Below are positions 38,577 to 47,004 of a DNA stretch of 64,000 bases, piece by piece. The position numbers and the translations under genes were made by a program. The notes under the pieces are model-generated. The model saw only the letters and a list, made by a program, of their open reading frames with translations, searched no databases and was not told where the DNA came from. The stretch is taken from positions 52,462 to 116,461 of the forward strand of contig NZ_PBSH01000019.1 of the NCBI RefSeq assembly GCF_002726155.1, in the 5' to 3' direction. Source of the DNA: Alcanivorax sp. (GTDB lineage Bacteria; Pseudomonadota; Gammaproteobacteria; Pseudomonadales; Alcanivoracaceae). Within the stretch, counting starts at the first letter, position 1. Every line of letters begins with the position of its first letter.

Positions 38577-39370
38577 GCCAGCCAGAACAACAGGGCCACA
38601 CCCAATACCAACCGGTAGACCACAAACGGCAGCATGCCAATGCGCTCCAGCAGGCGGATGAAGAACACAATGGTCAGGTAGGCCGTCACCGCGCTGACCA
38701 ATACGCCCAGCGCCATCATTCCCCAGTCCACGACTATCTGCTGTTCGATCAGGTCTTTGGTTTTCAACAACCCGGCGCCCAGGATTACCGGAATGGAGAG
38801 CAAAAAGGAAAAGCGGGCCGCATCTTCACGGCGATACCCCAGAGCCAACGCGGCGGTAATGGTGATGCCGCTGCGCGAGGTGCCGGGGATGAGTGCCAGC
38901 GCCTGGGCCAGACCAATAAAAATCGCGCCGGCAATACCCAAACGAGCCAGTGAAAACTCACGCTTTCCGAACGCATCCGAAGCCCATAACAGCGCCCCGA
39001 ATACCAACGTAGTGATGGCAATCACCAGGGCCGAGCGTAACTCATGCTCAATGAAATCATCACCGAGAAATCCGAACACCACTGCCGGGATGGTCGCCAA
39101 TACCACCAGCAGGCCCAGTTTAAGATCATCATTCATGCGGCGCTGCTGTACCGCCACACCGGCACCGCCCACCATGGCCACCAGGTCGCGACGGTAATAC
39201 AGCATCACTGCCAGCAAGGTGCCCAGATGCACCGCCACATCAAAAGCCAGCCCCTGATCGGGCCAGCCCAGAATCTGTGATGGAAGAATCAAATGGGCGG
39301 AACTGGAGATAGGGAGAAACTCGGTGAGCCCTTGTATCAGAGCAAGAACCAGAGCCTGAAACCAATCCAT
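38573..39370 (-). CDS. uppP: Undecaprenyl-diphosphatase UppP/BacA
   Basis: UppP removes a phosphate from undecaprenyl diphosphate in the membrane and recycles the carrier made by UppS (encoded at 16762). The 265-residue, eight-helix protein starts MDWFQALVLALIQGLTEFLP followed by ISSSAHL, the first catalytic motif (E-rich QGLTEFLPISSSAH). The second is PGTSRSGITITAALALGYRR. The length is typical (E. coli 273). Confidence 0.97.
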   Translation of the reverse strand: MDWFQALVLALIQGLTEFLPISSSAHLILPSQILGWPDQGLAFDVAVHLGTLLAVMLYYRRDLVAMVGGAGVAVQQRRMNDDLKLGLLVVLATIPAVVFGFLGDDFIEHELRSALVIAITTLVFGALLWASDAFGKREFSLARLGIAGAIFIGLAQALALIPGTSRSGITITAALALGYRREDAARFSFLLSIPVILGAGLLKTKDLIEQQIVVDWGMMALGVLVSAVTAYLTIVFFIRLLERIGMLPFVVYRLVLGVALLFWLA

Positions 39371-39390
39371 GGAATGTCCTTGTTGAATGA

Positions 39391-39477
39391 AACGTCAGTG
39401 ACGAGTCACGAGGTTCGAGGAGCGAAAATAAAAACCGGGTTGGTTTTTCGAAACTCGCTTCTCATCACTCGTAACGT
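39391..39477. repeat. 7-bp-periodic inverted repeat (ACTCG-nn type), second copy
   Basis: This fills most of the 110-bp gap between the thioesterase gene and uppP. Reading outward, the right arm is TTTCG, ACTCG, TCTCA, ACTCG, AC with variable pairs aa, ct, tc, ta. The left arm, reverse-complemented, is TTTCG, CCTCG, CCTCG, ACTCG, ACT with ct, aa, tg, tc. The inner stem is AAACC/GGTTT, as at 25893-25975. The outermost ACGT is shared by both arms. Confidence 0.8.
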
Positions 39478-39480
39478 TTT

Positions 39481-39915
39481 CTATTCGTCAGCGGTTACCT
39501 TGTAGCCTTGCAAGAATTCCGCAGGCATACGGCGAGGCTTTCCAGAATCCAGCGCCACACACACCCAGCGAGTACGTCCGCGAAGCAAGGTGCGACCGTC
39601 AGATTCGCGCACAATCTGATAGCGACGGGTAATGCTGATCCGCTCATCATTATCAACAATCCAGGTGCCGATTCTCAGGTTTTCACCCTCAAAAGCCGGC
39701 GCCAGGTAATCCACTTCCGTGTGGCGCGCCACCATGCCCCGGTTGAGCTTCTGGTACAGATCCCAGCCCAATCCCAGTTCGGTGGTGTGATGCCAGGCAA
39801 TCTGTTCCATGAAGCGCAGGTACTCGGTGTTGTTCACATGCCCCATCACATCAATGGCTTCGGCGGGTACGGTCACCGTCAGCTCATGCACATCGGGAAG
39901 GTCCCAGTTGATCAT
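39481..39915 (-). CDS. 4HBT-family acyl-CoA thioesterase, YbgC/FadM-like
   Basis: This is a 144-residue single hotdog domain. VTVPAEAIDVMGHVNNTEYLRF (with the catalytic-type D-x-x-GHVNN) opens the fold, followed by WHHTTELGLGWD and ARHTEVDYLAPAFEGENLRIGT. Family members hydrolyse short or long acyl-CoA; the chain length is not predictable here. The 3' end of tsaB overlaps its start by 4 bp, so it is co-translated downstream of tsaB. Confidence 0.88.
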   Translation of the reverse strand: MINWDLPDVHELTVTVPAEAIDVMGHVNNTEYLRFMEQIAWHHTTELGLGWDLYQKLNRGMVARHTEVDYLAPAFEGENLRIGTWIVDNDERISITRRYQIVRESDGRTLLRGRTRWVCVALDSGKPRRMPAEFLQGYKVTADE

Positions 39916-40586
39916 CGTACAGCTCCCTGAATCACTTGGTCTCGCAAATAGACTGGCTGCGCCTGTTCCGCACTGACACCCTCTCCGCGTTCGAATGCTG
40001 ATAATGCCAGCTGGGCCACCGCTTTCGCATGGGGGTGGGCGTCAATAATGCAGCGGCTTGCGCCATAGGCCGCCACCAGCGCGTCCTGATAGACCAGCCC
40101 GGAACCGATAATCATCCAGTCCGCCGACGGCAGATCCGGCAAGGCATCGGGGTTAAACAAGCCATCGTTGAGAATGGCACTGGCCGCGCCGTCCTCACAC
40201 TCATAGGCGCCGAGATACAGCTCGCCCATACGTGCGTCGAAACAGGCAATCACATGGGAATGCGCCTGTCTCGCCTGCGCACTGAGTGCGCAGGCCGCCA
40301 GGGTGGAAATCCCCACCACCGGCAGGTCCGCCGAAAATGCCAGGCCCTGAGTCACCGCCGCCGCCACGCGCACGCCCGTGAACGCGCCCGGGCCATGACC
40401 GAAGGCAATGCCATCAAGATCCTTCAACCGGACCCCGGCATCAGCCAGCAGCCCTTCGACCATTGGCAACACCAGCTCCGTCTGTCGCCGTGGCGCGTGT
40501 TCAAAACGTTCGATCACATTGCCATCGTCCAGCAACGCCACCGAGCAGGTTTCGCCTGCGGTTTCCAGTGCGAGTATGCGCGTCAT
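39912..40586 (-). CDS. tsaB: tRNA threonylcarbamoyladenosine synthesis protein TsaB
   Basis: TsaB is the non-catalytic partner of TsaD in N6-threonylcarbamoyladenosine (t6A37) synthesis. The 224-residue ASKHA-fold protein has ILALETAGETCSVALLDDG at residues 4-22 and IAFGHGPGAFTGVRVAAAV near 62, both diagnostic. It lacks the metal-binding His pair of TsaD, as expected. The upstream yoaA-like gene overlaps it by 4 bp; the same yoaA-tsaB pairing is found in E. coli. Confidence 0.96.
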   Translation of the reverse strand: MTRILALETAGETCSVALLDDGNVIERFEHAPRRQTELVLPMVEGLLADAGVRLKDLDGIAFGHGPGAFTGVRVAAAVTQGLAFSADLPVVGISTLAACALSAQARQAHSHVIACFDARMGELYLGAYECEDGAASAILNDGLFNPDALPDLPSADWMIIGSGLVYQDALVAAYGASRCIIDAHPHAKAVAQLALSAFERGEGVSAEQAQPVYLRDQVIQGAVR

Positions 40587-42532
40587 GATTCCATCTTTTC
40601 CGCTTCCAGGCCCTGCCGGGCCAGATAATCAAAAAACCGTTGCACCACATCCAGCTTACGGGTGCGGGTCATGTTGGGCAGACTGTTGACGAACAACTTG
40701 CCATAACTGCGCGTTAACAGCCGCGGATCCGCCACCACCAGCAAACCGGTGTCTTTCGGATCACGAATCAGCCGCCCAGCCCCCTGACGCAAGGCCAGCA
40801 CTGCCTGGGGAAGCTGATAATCACGAAACGCATTACCGCCGTTACGGTTAATGTGCTCAATGCGCGCGGCGGCCACAGGGTCACCGGGAGAGCCAAAAGG
40901 CAGCTTATCAATGATCACACAACTAAGAGCCTCACCACGGACATCAATGCCTTCCCAGAAACTGCTGGTGCCCAACAACACGGCATTGCCCTTCTCCCGG
41001 AACGCGTCCAGTAATTCACGCCGCCCGGACTCGCCCTGCACCAGCAAAGGGTAATCGATCTTCTGGCGCAGAATAGCGGCAGCTTCGCGTAGTGCTCTGT
41101 GACTCGTGAACAGGAAAAAAGTGCGACCTTTAGCCGCATTAATCACCGGCACCATGGCATTGGTAAGCTGCGCGGTGTACTCGCGATCATTCGGTGCCGG
41201 CAGGCCTTCCGGTGCATAGAATACCGCCTGACGCTTGAAATCGAAGGGGCTTTCCAGACGCAGCGTGCGAGCAGAATCCAATCCCAAGCGGTGCTGGATA
41301 TGTTCAAACCGCCCCCCCACCGACAGGGTGGCCGAGGTAAGAATCCAGCTACAGGGATGACGTTCACGCTGGGCGCGCAACTGAGCGGCCACAGACAACG
41401 GCGTGCTGTGCAGCACTACGGAACGCTTGAACGTCTCAAACCAGTACACCCGGTTGGGCTGGCCGCCTTTCAGGTAGGCCGCCAGGCAATCCACCTGTTC
41501 GCTGGCCCGCCGGGAACAGGCGTCCATACCTCTGCTCGCCTTGGCCAACGGTCCGAGGAAGGCGTCCAGCTCCTGCAAGGCCTGCAGCAAGGCTTCCCCG
41601 GCTTCAACCACCGCCTTGTTTTCGGCCACTTCCGTCCAGGGCTCACGGCGCTCGCCGTCACCCAGACTCAAACGCAAGTCCATGCCCCCTTTATCCACGG
41701 CGGCAACCAGGCGATTCAGCTCCGCCAGATCAGCAGCGGTATGCCCGGCTTCCGACAGGCTGTCGCGGCCCAGTTCCTGAATCTGCCGTGTGCTCAGGGT
41801 GTCAGCAAAAAACGCCGCGGCGATTTCAGGCAGTTGATGCGCCTCATCGAAAATCACCGTGTTGGCCGTGGGCAATAATTCAGACGCCGCGCCATTGCCA
41901 CGCAACGCGGCATCGGCAAAGAACAGATGATGATTCACCACCACCAGGTCGGCCTCCTGGGCCTCCTTGCGCGCCTTCATCAGCGGGCATTCGTTATAAC
42001 GGGGACACTCAGTGCCCAGGCAATTGTCCGCGGTACTGGTCACCCAGGGCCATACTGGCGCATCTTCCGGGATCTGTTGCAGCTCGGCGATATCACCGGT
42101 GCGGGTGCGCCCTGCCCAGTGCGCCACAATCTGCATCTGCCCCACGGTTTCTCGGGTGAGAAAACGGGCGTCTTCCTGGTGCAATTCCAACCGGTATGGG
42201 CAGAGATAGTTGGCACGCCCTTTTAACAGCGCCACTTTTCGCGGCAGATTCAGGGCTTTCTTAACCAGGGGCAGGTCTTTGAAGAACAGTTGGTCCTGCA
42301 AGCTCTTGGTGCCGGTGGACACCAACGTCGGGCCTTCAGACAGCAGTGCAGGCACCAGATAAGCCAGCGTCTTGCCGGTGCCGGTTTCCGCTTCAACCAG
42401 CAAGGTGGCACCACTGCCAATCACGTCTTCCACCGCATCAGCCATTTCCAGCTGCGGTTCACGCGGCTGGTAGCCTGGCAGGAGCGGCGCAAAGCGCGCT
42501 AAATCGGTAAGATGATTACGGGCGGTAGTCAC
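40583..42532 (-). CDS. yoaA: DinG/YoaA-family iron-sulfur DNA helicase
   Basis: This is an XPD-like superfamily 2, 5'-3' helicase; YoaA in E. coli acts with the chi subunit in damage tolerance. The GTG at 42532 (VTTARNHLTDLARFAPLLPG) was chosen because AGGGA precedes it and the upstream residues are not family-like; this gives 649 residues (E. coli about 636). Walker A is EAETGTGKTLAYLVPALL, and DEAH is IFDEAHQLPEIAAAFF. Four Fe-S Cys are visible in CPYRLELHQ and CLGTECPRYNECPL. C-terminal motifs are SSFWEGIDVRGE and RQGAGRLIRDPKDTG. Adjacency to tsaB supports YoaA rather than DinG. Confidence 0.9.
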   Translation of the reverse strand: MTTARNHLTDLARFAPLLPGYQPREPQLEMADAVEDVIGSGATLLVEAETGTGKTLAYLVPALLSEGPTLVSTGTKSLQDQLFFKDLPLVKKALNLPRKVALLKGRANYLCPYRLELHQEDARFLTRETVGQMQIVAHWAGRTRTGDIAELQQIPEDAPVWPWVTSTADNCLGTECPRYNECPLMKARKEAQEADLVVVNHHLFFADAALRGNGAASELLPTANTVIFDEAHQLPEIAAAFFADTLSTRQIQELGRDSLSEAGHTAADLAELNRLVAAVDKGGMDLRLSLGDGERREPWTEVAENKAVVEAGEALLQALQELDAFLGPLAKASRGMDACSRRASEQVDCLAAYLKGGQPNRVYWFETFKRSVVLHSTPLSVAAQLRAQRERHPCSWILTSATLSVGGRFEHIQHRLGLDSARTLRLESPFDFKRQAVFYAPEGLPAPNDREYTAQLTNAMVPVINAAKGRTFFLFTSHRALREAAAILRQKIDYPLLVQGESGRRELLDAFREKGNAVLLGTSSFWEGIDVRGEALSCVIIDKLPFGSPGDPVAAARIEHINRNGGNAFRDYQLPQAVLALRQGAGRLIRDPKDTGLLVVADPRLLTRSYGKLFVNSLPNMTRTRKLDVVQRFFDYLARQGLEAEKMES

Positions 42533-42660
42533 ATAATGTCCCTGAAACGTGTCTGCACTCGGGGCTGGCAAAAACAGGCTGTCAGCATCGCCCAACGCGC
42601 GCGCAGAGCATAGCCGATTCGCCCCCGGAACCCAACGCGAGAGCAAGACGAGAAGGCAAT

Positions 42661-43206
42661 ATGGTCGACTATACCTTAATCATTCTGGCCGGCGGGCAGG
42701 GGCAACGCATGGGCGGTGCCGACAAGGGACTGGTGGAGGTAAATGGCAAGCCGCTGGTTGCTCACCTGCTCGATAATCTACTCCCCCGCCCCACCCGCAT
42801 TGTGATCAGTGCCAATCGCAATGCTGACCGCTATCAAGCCTGGGCCGATCAGGTGGTCGCGGATCGGCGCGACGGTTTTTCCGGGCCACTGGCCGGGTTG
42901 GAAGCCGCTCTGGGGGAAGCCCATGGCCTGTGCCTGTGTCTGCCCTGTGACCTGCTGACCCTGCCCACGACCATGGTTCAGGATTTGTTGGCGGCGGCGT
43001 CAATGGAGCATATTTGCGTTGCCCACGATCCGCTACGCCGCCAACCGCTATGCATGGCCTTCTATACTGAATCCTGGCGAGACTCACTCAGTGAGTATCT
43101 GGATGCGGGCAAGCGCAGTGCGCACGGCTGGCTGGATCAGGTATGCGTTCACCCGGTGGCCGTAGCCACGCCATTGCAGAATCTGAATCACACACACGAC
43201 GCGTAA
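42661..43206 (+). CDS. mobA: Molybdenum cofactor guanylyltransferase
   Basis: MobA converts molybdopterin to its guanine-dinucleotide form for DMSO-reductase-family enzymes. The 181-residue nucleotidyltransferase has the LILAGGQGQRMGGADKGLVE-type start (seen as IILAGGQGQRMGGADKGLVE, residues 7-26), FSGPLAGLEAAL and the metal-binding LPCDLLTLP. It is slightly shorter than E. coli (194). No molybdoenzyme or other moa gene is near. It is divergent from yoaA, with a bidirectional-type hairpin after its end. Confidence 0.93.
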   Translation: MVDYTLIILAGGQGQRMGGADKGLVEVNGKPLVAHLLDNLLPRPTRIVISANRNADRYQAWADQVVADRRDGFSGPLAGLEAALGEAHGLCLCLPCDLLTLPTTMVQDLLAAASMEHICVAHDPLRRQPLCMAFYTESWRDSLSEYLDAGKRSAHGWLDQVCVHPVAVATPLQNLNHTHDA

Positions 43207-43270
43207 CACTCTCTACCCTCCACCTTCCACGCTACAGGCAGGCATGCTGCGTGTGACGTCTTCCAAAACA

Positions 43271-43297
43271 ACAATGCCCGCACAAGGCGGGCATTGT
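43271..43297. terminator. Terminator between mobA and the SCP2 gene
   Basis: ACAATGCCCGC and GCGGGCATTGT form a perfect 11-bp stem with a 5-base loop, between convergent genes. On the minus strand it is followed by TGTTTTGG, so it mainly ends the SCP2 transcript, and it could also stop mobA read-through. Confidence 0.75.
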
Positions 43298-43317
43298 CAT
43301 GGAACGAAAACGCGGAA

Positions 43318-43704
43318 TTACGCGGTCACGTCCTGGATCTGCTTCATCAGGGCAACCTGATCAGCAGAAGGCTGTGCGGTTTGCAGAGCCATCAGCTTGC
43401 TCATGTCGCCTTCAATGCGGATCTGGCCGCTCATGAAGCCCTGCATGCCTGCAGACTGGTCACCTTCGATGAAGATGCGCTTGGCCAGGTCGGCCGGCAG
43501 GATCATGGTAGTCGGAGCGTCAGCGTGATGACCTTCTTCGATCATGCCGCCGACCAGAGCCAGCTCTTTGTCGCCACCGTCAGCATTAACAGTGATGTTG
43601 ATTACCAGGTCAGCCAGTGCCGCCGGCGCTTCAACATTACCCGCGCCATCGCGGATTTCTTTTACTTTTGCAAACCACTCGTCAGACAGAAATTCCAGGC
43701 TCAT
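43318..43704 (-). CDS. SCP2 sterol-binding-domain protein
   Basis: This is a 128-residue protein made up of one SCP2 domain: SDEWFAKVKEIRDGAGN at the start, VNADGGDKELALVGG in the sheet, and GFMSGQIRIEGDMSKLMAL at the lipid-tunnel end. SCP2 folds bind acyl chains and acyl-CoA; stand-alone bacterial members are assumed to carry lipids, with no fixed reaction. There is no signal peptide, so it is cytosolic. AGGAGA lies 7 bp before the ATG. An operator-like palindrome of PsrA type is about 90 bp upstream. Confidence 0.88.
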   Translation of the reverse strand: MSLEFLSDEWFAKVKEIRDGAGNVEAPAALADLVINITVNADGGDKELALVGGMIEEGHHADAPTTMILPADLAKRIFIEGDQSAGMQGFMSGQIRIEGDMSKLMALQTAQPSADQVALMKQIQDVTA

Positions 43705-43786
43705 TCTTGTTTCTCCTTAAACCTATCGATGTGACTTCGACGCCCCCTTTCACAGGGCTGGCACAGGCTTTATTGCTGCTAGCCAA

Positions 43787-43804
43787 TTCAAACGAGCGTT
43801 CGAA
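43787..43804. promoter_or_regulatory. PsrA-like operator upstream of the SCP2 gene
   Basis: TTCAAACG and CGTTCGAA flank a 2-bp centre with one mismatch. Read as CAAAC-n4-GTTCG, it differs at one base from the published PsrA consensus (G/C)AAAC-n2-4-GTTT(G/C). PsrA is a TetR-family regulator that responds to long-chain fatty acids. A TATAAG lies nearby on the minus strand at about 43816-43821, so the site could overlap the promoter region. Confidence 0.4.
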
Positions 43805-43865
43805 ACTTACCCGTACCTTATAGAAAGGCTCAAGGGGTGGCAATAGCCGCAGATGAGTCCTTACG

Positions 43866-43900
43866 GGACAAAAAAGCCCGGCAAAATGCCGGGCTTTTCG
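43866..43900 (-). terminator. Intrinsic terminator of glnK-amtB
   Basis: GCCCGGC (43876-43882) and GCCGGGC (43888-43894) form a perfect stem. On the minus strand the stem is preceded by AAAA and followed by TTTTTTGTCCC. It lies about 36 bp after the amtB stop. Confidence 0.9.
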
Positions 43901-43929
43901 AGCGCCTTAAATCAGACTCAAACAGACGA

Positions 43930-45216
43930 TCAGAGGTCGTAGCCACGCTCTTCATGCAGGGCAATATCCAGGCCCTGTGTCTCTTCGTCGCCATCTACAC
44001 GCAACGGCGCAAACAGGCTTACCAGCTTAAGCAGCACCCAGGTCACCACCGCGGTGTAAACAAAGGTGGCCACCACACCCAGCGCCTGGACGCCCAGCTG
44101 GTCCAGCATGGTGTACTCCGGCTTGGCAAAGCCATAACCGGAGAACAGCCCCAACTCGGTGGAGGCAAAAATACCGGCAAACAGGGTACCGAGAATACCG
44201 CCCACCCCGTGAACCGGGAACACATCCAGGGAATCATCGATTTTCAGCTTGTGCTTGATGAAGATCACCGCATAGAAGCAGATCACACCCGCAGACAAGC
44301 CAATCACCAACGCTGCGGCCGGCCCAACGAACCCTGACGCCGGGGTAATCGTGCCAAGACCGGCCACCATACCCGTAGCAATGCCCAGCGCGGATGGCTT
44401 GCCGAATTTTTTCCATTCCATGGCCATCCAGGCCAGCGAACCGGCGGCCGCAGAAATGTGCGTCACCAGCATGGCCATGGCTGCATCGCCATTGGCCGCC
44501 AGGGCCGAACCACCATTGAAACCGAACCAGCCCACCCACAGCATGCCGGCACCGGTCACGGTCATGGTCATGTTGTGCGGCATCATGCCCTGGGTCGGGA
44601 ACCCTTTACGGTTGCCCAGCACCACGGCGGCCACCAGCGCAGCCACACCGGCAGTGATATGCACCACAGTGCCACCGGCAAAGTCATACAGCCCCAGGTC
44701 AGCCAGCCAGCCGCCGCCCCAGACCCAGTGACACACAGGGATATATACCCCCAGTAGCCAGAGCACGGAAAACGCCAGCATCGGCCCGAAGCGCATGCGC
44801 TCCGCAAAGGCACCGACGATCAGGGCCGGCGTAATGATGGCAAACGTCATCTGGAACAGCCCGTGCAGACTTTTCGGCAAGGTGCCTTCCAGCGTCTCCC
44901 GGGTAATCCCGGAAAAGAACACATGATCCAGGCCACCGATCCAGGCATTCATGCTGCCGCCATCGGAAAACGCCAGGGAATAACCGCAGATCAACCACAC
45001 CAGCGACACCGCGCAGGTAATAGCGAAACACTGCATCAACACGGACAGAATGTTCTTGGCCCGCACCAGGCCGCCGTAAAACAGGCTCAGGCCCGGCAGC
45101 GTCATGAACAGCACCAGCGCGGTGGCGGTGAGAATCCAGGCACTGTCACCGGTATCCAGCCCATCGGCCAACGCCAGCGAAGGCAACATCAACAATACCG
45201 CTATCAATTTTTTCAT
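43930..45216 (-). CDS. amtB: Ammonium transporter AmtB
   Basis: AmtB is an inner-membrane trimeric ammonium channel. The 428-residue precursor has a cleavable signal peptide (MKKLIAVLLMLPSLALA) and eleven membrane helices. Visible family stretches are LFYGGLVRAKNILSVLMQCF, AGGTVVHITAGVAALVAAVV (pore His) and DDSLDVFPVHGVGGILGTLF (second pore His). GlnK from the upstream gene blocks it when nitrogen is sufficient. The gap to glnK is 12 bp, so the two are one operon. Confidence 0.97.
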   Translation of the reverse strand: MKKLIAVLLMLPSLALADGLDTGDSAWILTATALVLFMTLPGLSLFYGGLVRAKNILSVLMQCFAITCAVSLVWLICGYSLAFSDGGSMNAWIGGLDHVFFSGITRETLEGTLPKSLHGLFQMTFAIITPALIVGAFAERMRFGPMLAFSVLWLLGVYIPVCHWVWGGGWLADLGLYDFAGGTVVHITAGVAALVAAVVLGNRKGFPTQGMMPHNMTMTVTGAGMLWVGWFGFNGGSALAANGDAAMAMLVTHISAAAGSLAWMAMEWKKFGKPSALGIATGMVAGLGTITPASGFVGPAAALVIGLSAGVICFYAVIFIKHKLKIDDSLDVFPVHGVGGILGTLFAGIFASTELGLFSGYGFAKPEYTMLDQLGVQALGVVATFVYTAVVTWVLLKLVSLFAPLRVDGDEETQGLDIALHEERGYDL

Positions 45217-45228
45217 CGTCGGGCCTCC

Positions 45229-45648
<420 letters not shown>

Positions 45649-45717
45649 CAAAATAGTGCACGCCATTTCAATCAGTTAGCGATGAATAAAATTCACGTCG
45701 CACCACAAAAGAACACC

Positions 45718-45732
45718 GCACCTTATTGGCGC
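45718..45732. promoter_or_regulatory. Candidate NtrC enhancer site upstream of glnK
   Basis: GCACC-TTAT-TGGCGC differs at one base from the NtrC consensus GCACY-n4-TGTGC/TGGTGC type palindrome. It lies about 80 bp upstream of the candidate -24 element, a normal enhancer distance. A second half-like TTGGCGCCAA palindrome is at about 45750-45759. The rest of the 45634-45874 spacer shows no gene. Confidence 0.4.
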
Positions 45733-45874
45733 ACCACGGATGAACACTATTGGCGCCAAAGTGGCGCAGAGATCCGGCCTTACACCGGGAGGGAAAGCGA
45801 ATCACGCACCAAAAAACAGCGGGCGAGCAGCGGCCTGGCAATCGCCGTCGGCACGGAAAAGCAGGCAGGATAGA

Positions 45875-45904
45875 CGCGGGCAACGGGGATATCCGTTGCC
45901 CGCG
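45875..45904. terminator. Strong hairpin after cnoX
   Basis: CGCGGGCAACGG and CCGTTGCCCGCG form a perfect 12-bp stem with a 6-base loop, 21 bp after the cnoX stop. On the minus strand the tail TCTATCCTGCC is only weakly T-rich, so it is a terminator-like hairpin rather than a textbook terminator. Confidence 0.65.
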
Positions 45905-45925
45905 GGAAGGAAGTTGGAGGCAGGC

Positions 45926-46795
45926 TCAGTAAAGGTAGTTGAACATCTTGCGGCGATATTCACTGGCTAAAGGATCTCCTTTGGGAAGGCACTCAAACAC
46001 TTCCAGCAGCGCACTGCGGGCCACACCGTCGCGGAATTCGCGATAATCACGCAGCAGCGTCAGCAGCGACTCAAGCCCCGCTTGAAACTGGCCCGCTGCG
46101 GCGGCCTGCAAGCCGTACGCGTAAAGATCTTCCGGGGTGGGCTTGTCGGCAATACGGGCAGACAGTTCCGCCAGACTCTGCCCGGTTCCTTCCAGCTTTT
46201 CCAGTAATGCGAAACGTGCCCGGAACGGACGTAACGGTTCCGCATCTTCTGTCACTTCCGCCAGCACCGACTGGGCATCATCCAGACGCCCTTCCCCCAA
46301 CAGCAACTCCACCAGCAAGGCACGAATGGCATGCTTGTCCGGGCTCTGTTCCAGAGTCTGGCGTAGCGCGCCTTCCGCCTGTTCCGTGTGGCCCGCCTCG
46401 ATGGCCATGCGCACCTGCTCGATAAAGCCTTCTTCCTGCTGTTGTTGTGCCGCTTCAGGGTCGACCACCGGTGCCAGCCACTGGCGCAGCGCACCTTCCG
46501 TCTGGGCGCCTTCCAGTTCACTGACCAATTGCCCCTGATACACCAGTTTCAGGCTGGGCAGGCTGCGCACACCAAACTGACTGGCCAGCATTTGCTGCTC
46601 ATCTGCATTCACTTTCGCCAGCAGAACCTTGCCCTGGTATTCATTGACCAACCGCTCCAGGATCGGCGCCATTTGCAAACAGGGCTGGCACCAGCTGGCC
46701 CAGAAATCCACGATCACCGGGATTTGCTGGGATTGCTCAAGAATTTGCTGAATATTCTGCTCGGTGGCTTCAATGATAGGGCTGTTCGACTGCAA
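45926..46795 (-). CDS. cnoX: Thioredoxin-TPR co-chaperone CnoX/YbbN
   Basis: CnoX is a thioredoxin-fold holdase that protects proteins from hypochlorite and hands them to GroEL and DnaK. Domains are thioredoxin (residues about 8-110) and TPR (about 125-285). The active site is WASWCQPCLQMAP, a complete CxxC, while E. coli CnoX has lost the first Cys, so this one may be redox-active. A TTG at 46795 was chosen as start because AGGAG lies 7 bp before it and the product (QSNSPIIEATEQNIQQILEQ) then aligns with E. coli YbbN (284; here 289). The gene is divergent from fadE. Confidence 0.9.
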   Translation of the reverse strand: MQSNSPIIEATEQNIQQILEQSQQIPVIVDFWASWCQPCLQMAPILERLVNEYQGKVLLAKVNADEQQMLASQFGVRSLPSLKLVYQGQLVSELEGAQTEGALRQWLAPVVDPEAAQQQQEEGFIEQVRMAIEAGHTEQAEGALRQTLEQSPDKHAIRALLVELLLGEGRLDDAQSVLAEVTEDAEPLRPFRARFALLEKLEGTGQSLAELSARIADKPTPEDLYAYGLQAAAAGQFQAGLESLLTLLRDYREFRDGVARSALLEVFECLPKGDPLASEYRRKMFNYLY

Positions 46796-47004
46796 CGCTA
46801 TGCTCCTGAAAACGCATTTAAAGTGGCGCCAAGTGTAAGGCATCATCCAGATTAAATCCGGTTAAATCCTGTGCAACTTATGCCATCTGCGCGTTAGACT
46901 GAAGGACAGCTGTGCGGTTTGAAGTTCATGGCGACAGTTTCACGCCCTCTCCATGGCAGCACCCGCATGCTGGAAGGTATTCCACACAGGCAAAGGAGAT
47001 CACC

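Noticed and set aside
46796..47004. FadR or PsrA operator between cnoX and fadE
   Set aside because: GTTTGA and GAAAAC-like pieces are present but no palindrome with proper spacing could be found.
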